A DNA stretch of 64,000 nucleotides from Pyrocephalus nanus (lineage: Eukaryota > Chordata > Aves > Passeriformes > Tyrannidae): the NCBI GenBank assembly GCA_038380795.1, contig CM076269.1, positions 1,240,001-1,304,000 on the forward strand, in the 5' to 3' direction. A program made the translations under genes and the position numbers. This document shows positions 1 through 10,944 of the stretch, piece after piece. The notes under the pieces are model-generated. The model did no database searches, was not told where the DNA came from, and was given only the letters and a program-made list of their open reading frames with translations. How positions within the stretch are numbered: the stretch's first letter is position 1; each line of letters begins with the position of its first letter.

Positions 1-3000
1 TATACATGCTGCTTTACACATACTTTTATTACTGACATCATGAGAATACATCTCTACCACGGTTAAATTTGGGTGTTAACCTGATTTTGCTTCTTCCATA
101 TGTGAGTGATGTGAGACTAAGAAAGCAAATTAAGAAGCTGTTACCTGCTTGAACCATTTCCCTCTGCCCTTTCACAGGGGAAGTGATAATCATCTGAAAC
201 AGCAGGCAGCCTCTAGCCAGGACAGTTTTCCAGAAATCTGAGTTTCCGTGTATTTGAAACACATCACTGATGCAATCATATTGACTTTGCATTTTATGAA
301 ACGATTAAAATATTACTAGGCACAAAATCAGTGCCTGTCCAACTTTGCTCGGGTCTCAGTGGGACATGCTAAGAAGCAAGATTTTGGAAGTAACTGTTAA
401 CAGTGGTAGGTTCCTGCTGAGATCTGTCTCATCAGGACTAAATAACCGAGATTTCCAAATGTCAAACACGTGAGCCATGGGGTGGTCCCTATTAATCAGG
501 GCACATTTAAAACTATTACTGTTGCTCCCTATGAACTTCTTGAGCTATGAGAGTTTTTCAAAAATGGCTGGAAATAAGCAGTACTTTGTGTAAATGCCCA
601 TTCTCCTGAGTGAGTCCAGATGAGGGCTCAGACATTCAAACAGAAGATCCTGGTGTTCTCAATGAGCCATAGGGGAAGGTTTATTTAGTTTATTCCTATC
701 CAACACTCTCTCCATACAGACTCTTTCTAAGGATCTCACTACACTTGCCTGGACTGGTAAGCTGGAATTGGATTTAGCTCCCAGAATGGGCCTTTTATAT
801 ATCACTTTCTGCAACCACAAGAGTCCAACCCGTTTATTTCCCAGACCACATGATTTATGGGATCAGCCAGTGGAAGACCAAACTTCCACTTTTTTTATAC
901 AAGGGAAGACTATCATTCTGTACAATTGGAATTTATTAAAAGGGAGAGAGATTTTTCTTACTGTCCTTTGGAGAGGTACCCCATGAACATCAGGGACATG
1001 AGCAATTGGCTGTTTATGGTCAAACAAGGCTATTTCTATGGCCATGATTGGACAACACGAAATGCTCAGCAGCAAAAACGGTTTAAACTTTCTGTCATCC
1101 TTATATTAACCTTTCTCTTTCCCAGCTCTTTGTTGTAAAAATACTCTGTCAAAAAATCTAGCTCAGTTCCCAGGTTCAATTCCCTCATGCTGATACTGGT
1201 ACAGCTGAGAAAAAACCTGCAAGGGCATAAACAGACAGCAAAGAATAGCTAAAAACTGTTTACACTGCTATTGACTCCAAAGATTTCATATCAAAGGACA
1301 GCCTAAATTTAACTTCTTATCCTGGCTTTAATCTGAACCAGCCACCCTTCTTGTGTCTGCAGAATTACTCAGGAAATGTCTAAGATTAAATTTACTCCCA
1401 CATAATTCTCCAACTCTCTAGCTGGCTCTGGGACAGGAGACCTGTAAAAGTAGCCCTTTTGACAATGCCTTTACATTTCTCTCTCCAGAAAATTGTGGCA
1501 GAGAGAGGCAGCAGAAGAGTATGAAAACAAGAAGGGCTGTTTTAAAGGAAACCAGATTCTTCCCATAGACCTGCAATTAACAAGTGAGTACTGGGATAAG
1601 TCTTGGAATGATTCTGCTCTGCCAGGCATTAATACCCAGGATTTTCCTTTTACATGTACCACTTTGCCTGGCAAATAGCCACAAATTTCAGTAATTCATT
1701 AACTTGTTTCCATTAATTCGTGGGGAGGAAAAGAATTTCATAGCAGGATATAATATAGAAATATTAATGCCCAATATTAGTATTATGATGAGTTTAGATT
1801 GCTGTTTGATGTTATGGATCCATTTTACATAATACAGGCTTCTCGTGGCAGGGTACCTGAGGGCTGGGGAGCAACACAGATGATTAGGGTATTAGAAGCC
1901 AGCAGGATCCCAAATACAAACCAGATTATGGCAGGGCTGCGTGTTTGTGGTTCACAGGCTGTTGGCTGTAGCACAGCTCAAGAGCAGACTGAGCCAGGAG
2001 CAGCTGTGCGATGGCACAGCCTGTCTTTACCAAGAAAAGACCACTCAGAACCCAGTTTGGACTTAAACTAATGGAAATGTGTACCCATTTGAGACAGAAA
2101 ACATGTCAGAGAGCACCATGTAATCGTGGAGGTGTTCCAGTTAGGTACTATTGACCGTGAGATGAGATAGCTCATGACACAGTTTAATGGAAAGCAGGGG
2201 AGGCCCAGTTCAAAGGACCATGCTTGGAAGGATAAAATTAGATAATTCTCCCTAGCTATAATTAGTGTGCTGGACCTCAGTTAAATCACCTTCTGCACCA
2301 GGTAGGCAGCTCTCCTCTTCCTCTGTGCCACCCCTCCCGCTGCTCCCCTCCATAAAAACATGAAAAAAAGTCAACACAGAAGAATTCCTCTATATCTAAA
2401 TTCCCCAATCCTGCAGCTTTAGCAGACCTTCATCGTTTCATCCTTCTTTGTATTACAAACTCAAAGGCAGAACTAATAAAAAGAAATCAAACAAGATGAT
2501 GCTATCTGTTTCCCACTGGACTCAGAAGTACTTCAACTCAACCACAGACCCACATCCCATCACTGGGCAAGGCATCTCAAATAACAGACTCCTCTGGGGA
2601 GGACAGAATAAGTCTTCTGTTGCAAGTTTACCTCCTGCTTATTTAATGCAGACTGCTAAACCCAAATATGCCTCTTTTTGGAATGTGGGATTAGTTCTGA
2701 AATGCCACTCTAATATAGATAATTCTTTCTTGCCTCCTTGAGGGCTTATCTGCCAGGCTAGACACTTGGTTATCATTCAGCTGGTCTGCTGGCACTTGTG
2801 AGTGGAAGCTGGTGAAAATAGATGAGCCTGGGTTGCAGAAGAACCCTAGGGGAACAAAGATTATTGAATGGCATGTGAAAGCTCAATTAAATTTATGCCA
2901 AATCATTTTCAGTGTATGGAAAGAAAACCTGGAGCCAAATGCACGAACTGCAGTTCTCCTGAACTATCCAAATTGTGTGTTAGCTGTGTGTCCTTTGCAT

Positions 3001-4440
3001 CCCCCAGGAATCCTCAATCCCCTGCCCCTCGGAGCAGCCAGGCAGCACCAATCCAGAGACAATGACTGAAGGCAGCAGCCAAAGAGTGTGCTGATAGACT
3101 GACCAGGGCTACTGTCATGGCTGGGATTTCATCATCATCGATTAACTGGGAAGAAGCATAAAGATCTACAATGCAACAGCAAGCATCTTGATATCTGCCA
3201 AATAAGGACTGTTTATCCAAACATTGGGAGATGCTGCTCTCATTTGGGTGTGGAAATACTCATAATGTGTTGGTTTACCTTTGGGTTGATTTTGTGGTAA
3301 GACCTGAGATTTTTTTTTCCATCAAAACAAAATCATTTTTTAATAATAATTTGACTAGGTGATGCTGTCCTGACACTCAAATGCCAACTATTTAGAAATG
3401 ACACAGTATTAAAATATTGCATGATTTTTTTTCCAGCATCCATGCACTTATTTACAAAAGCAAAAGAACATCACATTAATTAGCTCTGGGAGCAATCCAT
3501 TTTTATACTAATAACTGTACTGAATATAATATTATGTTGTATTAGGAAATTTGTGATAGAAGTACACTCTCTGCAGAGTTAGAAGGAGGCTATTAAATGA
3601 TTTTACTTGTAAAAAACCTGATATCCAGGAAGAAAGTAAAATATTCTGATACTCAGGTGTCATGAATGGCTTTTAAAGTGCCTGAAAAAATAATCCTCAA
3701 CTGTGTTTTTAATAAAAAAGAATTTTTTGAAATATACTTTGATTTTACATTCAGTTCAACTGTGTAAATGTTATTTTCCAATAATTAAAGGCACTATGGA
3801 AAGTTAGTTCCAAAAGTTGTAGCTGCTTATATTACAAGCACAGATCCAAGTTTCTACACCACATCTGAAATGAAATTTTGCTGTAACTGCTCTCCTAAAA
3901 AGAGAAATTTACTACTCTGATTGCAACTTTTAGGCATCTGAACCAAGCAAGACAATAACTACATGACAATAATCTTGTCTACCTGACAAAGCACACTTAG
4001 CCCCTTTCACAAGCATAGCAAGAGCTAACCAAACCCTGCCTCTTTCAGCCCGGATTTTTGGACAAATTGCACGTGTGGAACTCCAGGGAAGTCAGACCAC
4101 GTGCACCTATGGCTCCTCTGAAAATTAGCAAAGCCTTTGAGAAAGCTGACCTTAATCTTTTATGGGCTCTCTTTATGAAGTCAATAAATGGTAAAACTTG
4201 CACTTTTACTGCAAGCACTGAGGCACCTATAAATCATGATTAGAAGCATCATTTTACTGTAATCACGTAAAAAACTGACAAGGAAGCCTCATTAATATTT
4301 TGATGCTGATCCTTGGTGAAACAGGCAGCAAAGAAGTACTAAATAAAGAAGAACTAAAGTTCTAGCACTGAAGAACCAAAAGTTCTAAAATAAGCTAATT
4401 TCTTCTAAAGCTTAAGAAACTGGATGCACAGCCCCACTCT
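1..4440. other. Non-coding stretch, no gene recognised
   Basis: No ORF here resembles a family I know; the longest open stretches are under 100 codons and occur in conflicting frames. The sequence is AT-rich with short T runs (near 3309 and 3427). An exon-like segment at 1489-1583 is listed separately. I see no CR1 tail, no tandem array and no CpG cluster. Intergenic or intronic DNA is the simplest reading. Confidence 0.6.
1489..1583 (+). other. Weak candidate internal exon (95 bp)
   Basis: A pyrimidine stretch ending in TTTCTCTCTCCAG precedes position 1489, and CAA|GTGAGT follows at 1584, so both splice-site consensus halves are good matches. The frame in which the leucine codon is TTG at 1493 stays open across the segment and reads hydrophilic, rich in Glu, Lys and Arg, with one Cys. 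The 95-bp length is typical of vertebrate internal exons. I cannot assign the peptide to a family, and chance pairs of splice-like sites are common in 64 kb. Support is limited to the splice signals and the open frame. Confidence 0.12.
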
Positions 4441-4521
4441 GTTGGAGGTTGAAAACTAAAGCCTCGAGCTCAGCTTTCATCCTGAAGAAGAAATTACCTT
4501 ACAAGTGGACATGGACCTTTT

Positions 4522-4854
4522 ATGGACTATTTTAGAATATGTGTTTTGAGTTTTATATTCCTTTTTCATATTTTATTCTATTACTCCCTTTGTATTGTAC
4601 CTCAGTTTCAAATATATTTCCCTATACCTCATGGCCCAGCCCCCTGTTTCCCTGTTATAAAGAAAAAGGAATATCCAAATGGGAGCCCGTCTATCGAAAA
4701 TGGAACCGGATTTTACAATCACCTTAAACGCCTTATTAAATACCATGGGCACCCTGTGAAGAAGAGATCCTTAAAGGCACTGAAAAAATGGATCTATAAG
4801 ATCTATAAGACCCTGTCCCAGAGTACTCAACTTACCTCATCTGGGCGAAAATAA
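4522..4854 (+). other. Unassigned ORF, 110 codons, N-terminal hydrophobic segment
   Basis: The frame opens with ATG at 4522 and ends at a TAA. Residues about 5-26 are strongly hydrophobic and could be a signal anchor or transmembrane helix. Asn-Gly-Ser (about 53-55) and Asn-Gly-Thr (about 60-62) are N-glycosylation sequons. Residues about 69-97 are very basic (many Lys and Arg) with spaced aromatic residues. The order hydrophobic leader, sequons, basic tail would fit a small membrane protein or a fragment of a viral envelope or leader. I recognise no family, and an ATG at 4511 in another frame is closer to the upstream edge. It lies directly upstream of the YY1/ETS cluster. It could equally be a chance ORF. 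Confidence 0.25.
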
Positions 4855-5023
4855 GATCGGTGCTAGCGATCCCTGCCTTTGAGGGGGATGAGTGAGCAAC
4901 TGAAACGTTGGTAGCGTGGAAACGAACTTCGAAAATATTGAAAAAGGCCGTAAATCAAAGAGGAAAATGTGCAGAACATAATTACTGCACCAGCCCAACT
5001 TTGACCACAAGGGGGCTGTTTCC

Positions 5024-5434
5024 ATGTCCCTAAAACTGGTGGCGCCCGCGATTTTCAAGATGGCGCTGAAGTCCGTCCCACACGGAACCCTTCACAAGAT
5101 GGCGCCCATGCCCAACCGCAAAATGGCGGCTCAGTGCCCTCAGCTGCCGGGCACCGGAAGTGAACGTGCCCAAGATGGCGGCGCCCATGAAGGCCCCGCC
5201 GCCACCTCAATGCCTTCAACTGGAATCAACAAGCGGCATACAGAGCCCAACAGTGGAAAAAAACAAGCAGCACTAGATAAAATCAAAGCGAAACAACTGC
5301 AGGAAAATGTCACGGCACTTCCCGCAAGCAAAGCTCACAACACGCTATGCTGCGACCCCTCAGCCAAAACCAAACGGAAAGCAATGAGCCGAAACCCAGC
5401 CTCGCACAAACCACCAACACTGCAGTCAACGTAA
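5024..5434 (+). other. Unassigned ORF, 136 codons, across the YY1 cluster
   Basis: This is the longest non-repetitive frame in the first 35 kb. The product would be Lys-, Ala- and Ser-rich, hydrophilic and probably disordered, with no hydrophobic segment and no recognised domain. Its N-terminal third contains several Met-Ala pairs; these are the translation of the ATGGCG core of the YY1-type motifs, so this part is better explained by the DNA motif than by protein selection. The downstream part (from about 5200) is not explained that way. A retroviral gag-like or first-exon origin is possible but unsupported by any domain. Confidence 0.2.
5056..5182 (+). promoter_or_regulatory. Cluster of four YY1-type motifs plus one ETS motif
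   Basis: CAAGATGGCGCT at 5056, CAAGATGGCGCC at 5095, CAAAATGGCGGC at 5119 and CAAGATGGCGGC at 5171 all match the YY1 consensus (AAnATGGCGGC) on the plus strand. ACCGGAAGTG at 5153-5162 matches the ETS/GABPA consensus. All four YY1 motifs share orientation, which is typical of YY1 near transcription starts, where the ATGGCG often sits just downstream of the TSS. YY1 plus ETS is a common combination in CpG-rich vertebrate promoters and in some retroelement 5' regions. Strong as motif matches; function is inference. Confidence 0.55.
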
Positions 5435-5640
5435 CTAAAACCAAAAACAGAGCAGTGCAAACAAAGAACTGGTCTCTGTTTTCTTTTATAAAGTCTTTTT
5501 ATAGCCTCTTGGTTATGTTTCTTGGTGTGCGGAAGATGTGCAACCTGTGGCACCCCCATCTGGGGAAAACCATCCAAGAAATGGGAAGAACCTTCTAGTT
5601 ACCAGTATGAGAACAGCAAAGGTTGTAATAATAATAACAG

Positions 5641-8600
5641 GGATTAGAAAAATTTAGAATAGGTAACTCCAGTATGAAGCCTGGGCCATTCTTTCCTGTA
5701 TGATATATACTCTGCACCTGAACTATACACATTTTACTGAGGCTTTATTCAGTGTACTTTTCTTCCATGCACTTTCTCTGGCAGTTCCCTTCTCCCTCCA
5801 GTCTCCACCCTTTATTGGAAATAAAAATCAATTTAGTCTGCCTGTGCCCTTCTCTTGGAGAAAAACAAACATTCACCCACGCATCCTTTCTTTCCTGCCC
5901 TTCTCCTCCCCTGCTTCATACCCAAACAAGAAAAAACCCAGGCAAATGGCTTTTCACATGAGCTGGCACTTCAGAATAAGCTCATCCACAGAGGAAAACT
6001 GCTTTCAGGGTTAGAACAATAGTTTTAGTATAGTGATGGATATATTCTGCCAGCCAGAAGACACATTTGAATGCTTTGTGGAAAAAAATTGTTCAGTCCC
6101 AAATGGATACAAGATTCAAGTAACAGAACGATTTGCTCCTCTCAGGAACTGCTGCTTTTGACATGGGAGGCAGCACATTTCGCTTTCCCTCCATCTGTGA
6201 CCTTTGTATAAGGTGTGACACAAGTGCTGTAAAAAGGTTTAGTTGAATGCATTAATGTCTCCTTTTGAAGATTGCCATAATCGTTTTTATTTACTTCTTA
6301 AAATAAAATAAAAAAAAAATCCAATGGCAATCAATCTATCAGTCAGTAAATTACAGTTGGAAAGTAGATAGTGAAATAAATACTATTGTTGCTTTGGAAC
6401 AGCTGGCATCTTAAGTGAGATGCCTTTTGCTTCTGTAAATCCTCAGTTTAGCATCTCATTCTGCAAAGAACGCATGCTAGCTGCAAACTTTGAAATAATT
6501 ATTCCACACTGTGGCTTCTTTCCTTCCCAGAAGTAGGTAGCACAATTATCCTCAGTCTCAAAATACACAGCTATGGTAAAGAGCTAAATTAAATTTACTC
6601 TTCATTTCTCCTTGTGATCTTTCTGTATGTACAGCATTTCTATTTTAAAACAAATCGGTATTAATTCTCCTAGAGGGGGGAAAAAAAAAAGGTGTGAGAA
6701 GCTCATAAGCTGATTGCTGCTATAGGTGAGAACCAAATCTCTGCCACTACAGCAGTGTTGACAGTCCCAGCTGTTATTCCAATAACTACTCCTGCAATAA
6801 AGCCATTTCTTCAAATTAGAGGAGCTTACACTGCAGAATGATCCTTTTCTCTGGTACACTAAAAACAGGAAAGCTCCCCAGTAACTGCAGATCTGGCCTG
6901 GCAGTGGTGTTGCTGAGTGTTGAAATGAGTCCCTCACAGCTCTAGGTTTACAGTCCACTGTCCAAGCCCAGCAAGATCACTGCTTGTGAAAGAAGCATCA
7001 AAGTAAATTACAGAAAAATATAATATTAAATATCAGGCTGGGCCAAATCTGGGCCCGAGTTTGTGCTGGTAATTATTAGCTGATCTCTGTTACCTTGTGC
7101 TGTAATCATCCTGCTTGCAGCGTATTGGGCATTTCTGGCCACATTTATAAACATATACTGTGTGTTTTTACAAGATGATTGCTGGGCCTTCAAACCCAGA
7201 GGCTCTTTATTGACATTTTTGTGTTATTTACTCATTTTTTCCTTGATGATGCAGGGCATGGTTCTATCATTTGGTGTTTTATGGACAATATATGCAGTGC
7301 AATTTTCCTTTACACACAACTATTAACCCAACAATACTGGTGGCAGGAAGATCTTTGTGCCAAACACCATCGAATTTAATGTTCTTGAAGTCTGACTCAC
7401 TGCCAAAAAAAAAAAAGAGTACATTTCAAGCTTAAATACCAAAAAAGGACAGCTTTAAGGCCAAAGACTCTTTCTGACAATCAAGTCCTGACACTACATC
7501 AGCTCAGGCATCACTGAATGGTAGCCAGAGATTTATGAGTACATGTGCATCTATTCAGATCTTACACTATCTGAAGAGAATAAAAGAAAACCAAACTAGA
7601 GTCAATTTAAAAATACAGCTTGAAACAACAGCAAAATATACTGACATGAACTTGGAAAGAAAAATGCAACACTTGGTTACTCTGAACAAGGATAAACAAA
7701 GCTGTACAGACTAGGAGAGATCACAGACCAGATCACCAGCGCTGGATTTTCCTTTTTTTCATTAGCATTCTGATATCAGCAGAGACACAAAGCTTTCAGT
7801 AGGTCAAGCCATCTACCTCTAATCCCACCAAATATATATATATATTAAAGTAACCAGCAAATTATGTGATATTTCTTCTGAAGATATAAGTATACTGAGT
7901 GTCCAGTGATACTACACAATAACAGGGCAAATTTATTATCCTTTACTGCACCCAAGCAGAGATTATTTGGGGCCTTTAAATGTATGTTCACCTAACAAGT
8001 ACTGAGCCATGGGAAATCATTCAGTGTAGCCTGGCCTGCCATTCCACCCTCAGCTTTACAGCTGAGGTTTTTCCAGGGGATTTTGTGTCAGAGTCATGTT
8101 CTGGCCATGTACCATGCTTGGGGATAAGCCAGGGCTTGGTGAGATGGAGAGGGAACAAGAAGTCATCACAGGAATATTTTATCACTGGTCCTTATATATA
8201 AGGCACTACTCACATTTACTGCCCACAGCTCACAAACTTCCCCCCCTTAGCAGAGGAATGAAGCACTTGGGCACTGCAGCTGTCTGACTCTCCAGAGGAG
8301 GAAGCAGCATTTGTTTTTAGTGCTCCCAAGGCAATATGGGTTTGAACACCCCTAGCTGAGTCACTCCTGAAGTGTCCATACACTGATTTGTAAAACAAAG
8401 GCCCTACCTGAATGAAAATACCCTAGAGGTGTTGAACAAAAGCTATCCTACAGGCTTTATAAATATCAATTTACTCAGCCACATAAACTCCCCGAAAGAA
8501 CCTTTGATTGCACTGAAAGAGCATAAAACAGGTGCTCAGGCAGATCCAGGTGCACTGCAACCTCCTGCCACACTCACACACCATGGCTGCAGGTGAGCCA

Positions 8601-10560
8601 GAGAACTCAGTGAGCTCCCTTTCTGGCCAAAGCAGGAAGAAACCAGGAAAGAAACAAGAAATCCCTGAAATAAACTTCGTGGGCACTATCAGTCTACCCA
8701 AGACTCTCATCCCATCTTGGCTGACTTCCCTGGGAACAGTGCTTCTTGTCTTTTTATTATTTATTTATTTGTTTATTCTTTTCAAATATTAGTTCAGGCT
8801 TGTTTTGCCTCGATTCCCTGTGTGCCTGGTGTTTGCAATTGTTTGGATGCTCTGAAAAGGGTACAGCCCCCCAGACACAAACCCTAAATACACAGACACA
8901 GCAGGTAACTGTGTCACCCCTGGGGCCATAACACACACCAGCTGGGACTGAAGGGCATGGTTTAAGTCTCCCTTCTTTCTTCAGTGTAAAATTCACCCTT
9001 GAAGCAAGTCCAAGCACCTGAACAGTTCCTGTGGGTTATTTCTTCCATCTTTATTCTGCCTCTCTAGAGAAACACAAGCTGCAGTCACTCACCTTCAGAT
9101 TATGTAGGACCACAGGAAAGCCAGTAAAGGTGGGGGGTTATTTGCACCACTACAGGGCTTATATGTTGCAACCTATTTTTAACAGCTGAAAATTCTTTCA
9201 TTGTTTTTCACATCAGTTGCATTCACTGGCAACTTCTCCACGTAAACTTTATGAGGCTGGTGATGTTCTGCTATCTCTTTTTTTTAATAACTCACTAAAT
9301 AGTAGATTTGGTGCCTCAAAAGGTTCCAGTATTTACAAAGCTACTCAAAATCCATCTCAATCCTACAAACACTACGGTAAAGACTTTACTCTTACTATTT
9401 CTGGGGATTGTTAACACGTGCCATAAAGAGAACACTGTGCTCAGCTGAAATTAGTGATGCAAGAATTCCACTTGTTCCCCGGAGGTTTGCACAATCAGAT
9501 GACATATTGCAGTAGCACATGAAGAGACACTTGATAATAGAAATGTGCTAAATGATGCTGTTGGACTTTCTTCCTCTCTTTAGTAACAAAAGTCTTGAGC
9601 TCCTTCAAGAGCAATTGTAACTAATCTTCATTTTGATCTTGAGCAAACACGCACCTGAGATTCCAGGTAGTCCCCTTTCTTTGCCACTTCAGAATCAAAA
9701 GAAGGTCTACAGTTTAAAACAACCTTTTGGGAAAAAATATTTTGCATTGTGCTGCTGAAAAAGAATGCTAGTTTTCAGCTTTGTGCAATTAGTTACATAT
9801 GAGAGCTAAAAGGCATGAAAATTAAAAATTATCAGTAATAAAGTATACGGCCTCTCTACTACAGCAGGGAAACAAACACCTTAAGAAAATTGGTAGCTTA
9901 AGTTCAGCAACCATTTTTTTACATGGAAATGAAAATTATTCATCTCTCTCCACTTTTTAAAGTTATCAAATAACACATTTCTGTTTTGAACAGTGAGGGC
10001 CAAACTTTACAAACACCTTTTAGGCCTATCTGCCTGCTCTTTCTCTTGTCTTTTTAAAAATCATTATTTTCTTAATTTGGTTCTTTTTTTCCCCCCTTAT
10101 GAGGGCAAGGTGAGCCCCTTCACTAAATACCTTCAGCTGTGAGACTCAGCCTGCCTTAGGCAGACCTTCTGCAAACAGGGAAAACTGAGATGAGGAAAGT
10201 GAGGATCACAGCTCAGGGTAGGGAAGGGAATGACAGAGGAAAGGAAACCAATGAAAGCAAGTCCCTAAATTTAAATTTCTGTCGGGAAGAGGATCTGGAG
10301 TAAACAAGCACTGTCCTTCGTTCTATCACACATAAAGAATTAAACAGGAAAAAGCCTCTTGCAGAGCTGCCTTCAGCACCTCCTCCAATGCCTTTCAGGA
10401 GAGGGTTTTGCACAGGGAAAGCATCCAAGGTTTCTTCTCAAACCACGTGTATTTCCAAGCAGTTCCCCCCTCCCTTCAGTCCCAGTGCAGGCTGCTCTCC
10501 CCGGGCACTGCAGACACCCTGCACCCTCAGGAGTGACCCCCTCGCACCCCTGGGCTGGGA
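5641..10560. other. Non-coding stretch, no gene recognised
   Basis: Short frames only, none recognised. The content is ordinary AT-rich sequence with A runs (near 6310, 6670 and 7405), a short TA microsatellite (7831-7845) and a TTTA-rich tract (8750-8785). No retroposon tail, no CpG cluster and no structured RNA were evident on either strand. Confidence 0.55.
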
Positions 10561-10569
10561 CACTGCACC

Positions 10570-10599
10570 CAAAACGACACAAAATGACACAAAATGACA
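10570..10599 (+). repeat. Short 10-bp tandem repeat, 3 copies
   Basis: Three consecutive near-identical copies of a 10-bp unit, AAAATGACAC (the first copy reads AAAACGACAC), lie about 130 bp upstream of the 34-bp minisatellite in the same GC-rich patch. Confidence 0.75.
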
Positions 10600-10728
10600 C
10601 AAACTCACTCACCCACTGCCATGGAACAGCCAAGCTGCAGGACCAACACGGGGACACCATCCCTTTGCTGTGCCTTCCTGGCACCAACCCACACCCCAAA
10701 TGCACCTGGGACACAGCTCCTCCTGCAC

Positions 10729-10944
10729 AGCTACCCCTCGTTCCTGCTGATTGCTGCCCCTCAGCTACCCCTCGTTCCTGCTGATTGCTGCCCCTCAGCC
10801 CCTCCTCGTTCCTGCTGATTGCTGCCCCTCAGCTACCCCTCGTTACTGCTGATTGCTGCCCCTCAGCCCCCCCTTGTTACCGCTGATTGCTGCCCCTCAG
10901 CTCCCCCTCGTTCCTGCTGATTGCTGCCCCTCAGCCCCTCCTGG
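10729..10944 (+). repeat. 34-bp minisatellite, six full copies plus a partial
   Basis: Units start at 10729, 10763, 10797, 10831, 10865 and 10899, exactly 34 bp apart, and a partial seventh begins at 10933. Each unit carries the invariant core CTGATTGCTGCCCCTCAGC. The variable part alternates between a CTACCCCTCGTT-like and a CCCCTCCTCGTT-like version (units 1, 2 and 4 versus 3), pointing to unequal exchange. The surrounding 10.4-10.95 kb is GC-rich compared with its neighbours. The unit is not a multiple of three, so any ORF across it is incidental. Confidence 0.9.

Larger units (their letters stand above)
4440..5640. other. CpG-retaining anomalous block, possible LTR/retrovirus-derived or promoter fragment
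   Basis: CpG dinucleotides, rare on both sides, become frequent from about 4860 to 5430. The block holds a 110-codon ORF (4522-4854), a 136-codon ORF (5024-5434), four YY1-type motifs and one ETS motif (5056-5182), and TATA-like TTTTATAAAG and TTTTTATAG near 5485-5505. Retained CpG suggests either a relatively young insertion or a region protected from methylation. A degraded endogenous-retrovirus or LTR fragment is one explanation, since such elements often carry YY1 sites and ORF remnants. A native CpG-rich promoter is the other. I could not identify flanking terminal repeats or a target-site duplication, so the boundaries are approximate. Confidence 0.4.

Noticed and set aside
857..1138. 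93-codon plus frame with many aromatic and charged residues
   Set aside because: A stop lies directly upstream of its ATG, two other frames overlap it, and no family is recognised; probably chance.
1174..1186. GGTTCAATTCC resembling a tRNA B box
   Set aside because: No A box at the right distance and no cloverleaf stems could be formed around it.
5040..5048. TGGCGCCCG resembling the start of a lysine-tRNA primer-binding site
   Set aside because: Only about nine bases match, and no LTR end (CA) precedes it at the expected distance; the GGCGCCC motif recurs nearby as part of the YY1-type repeats.
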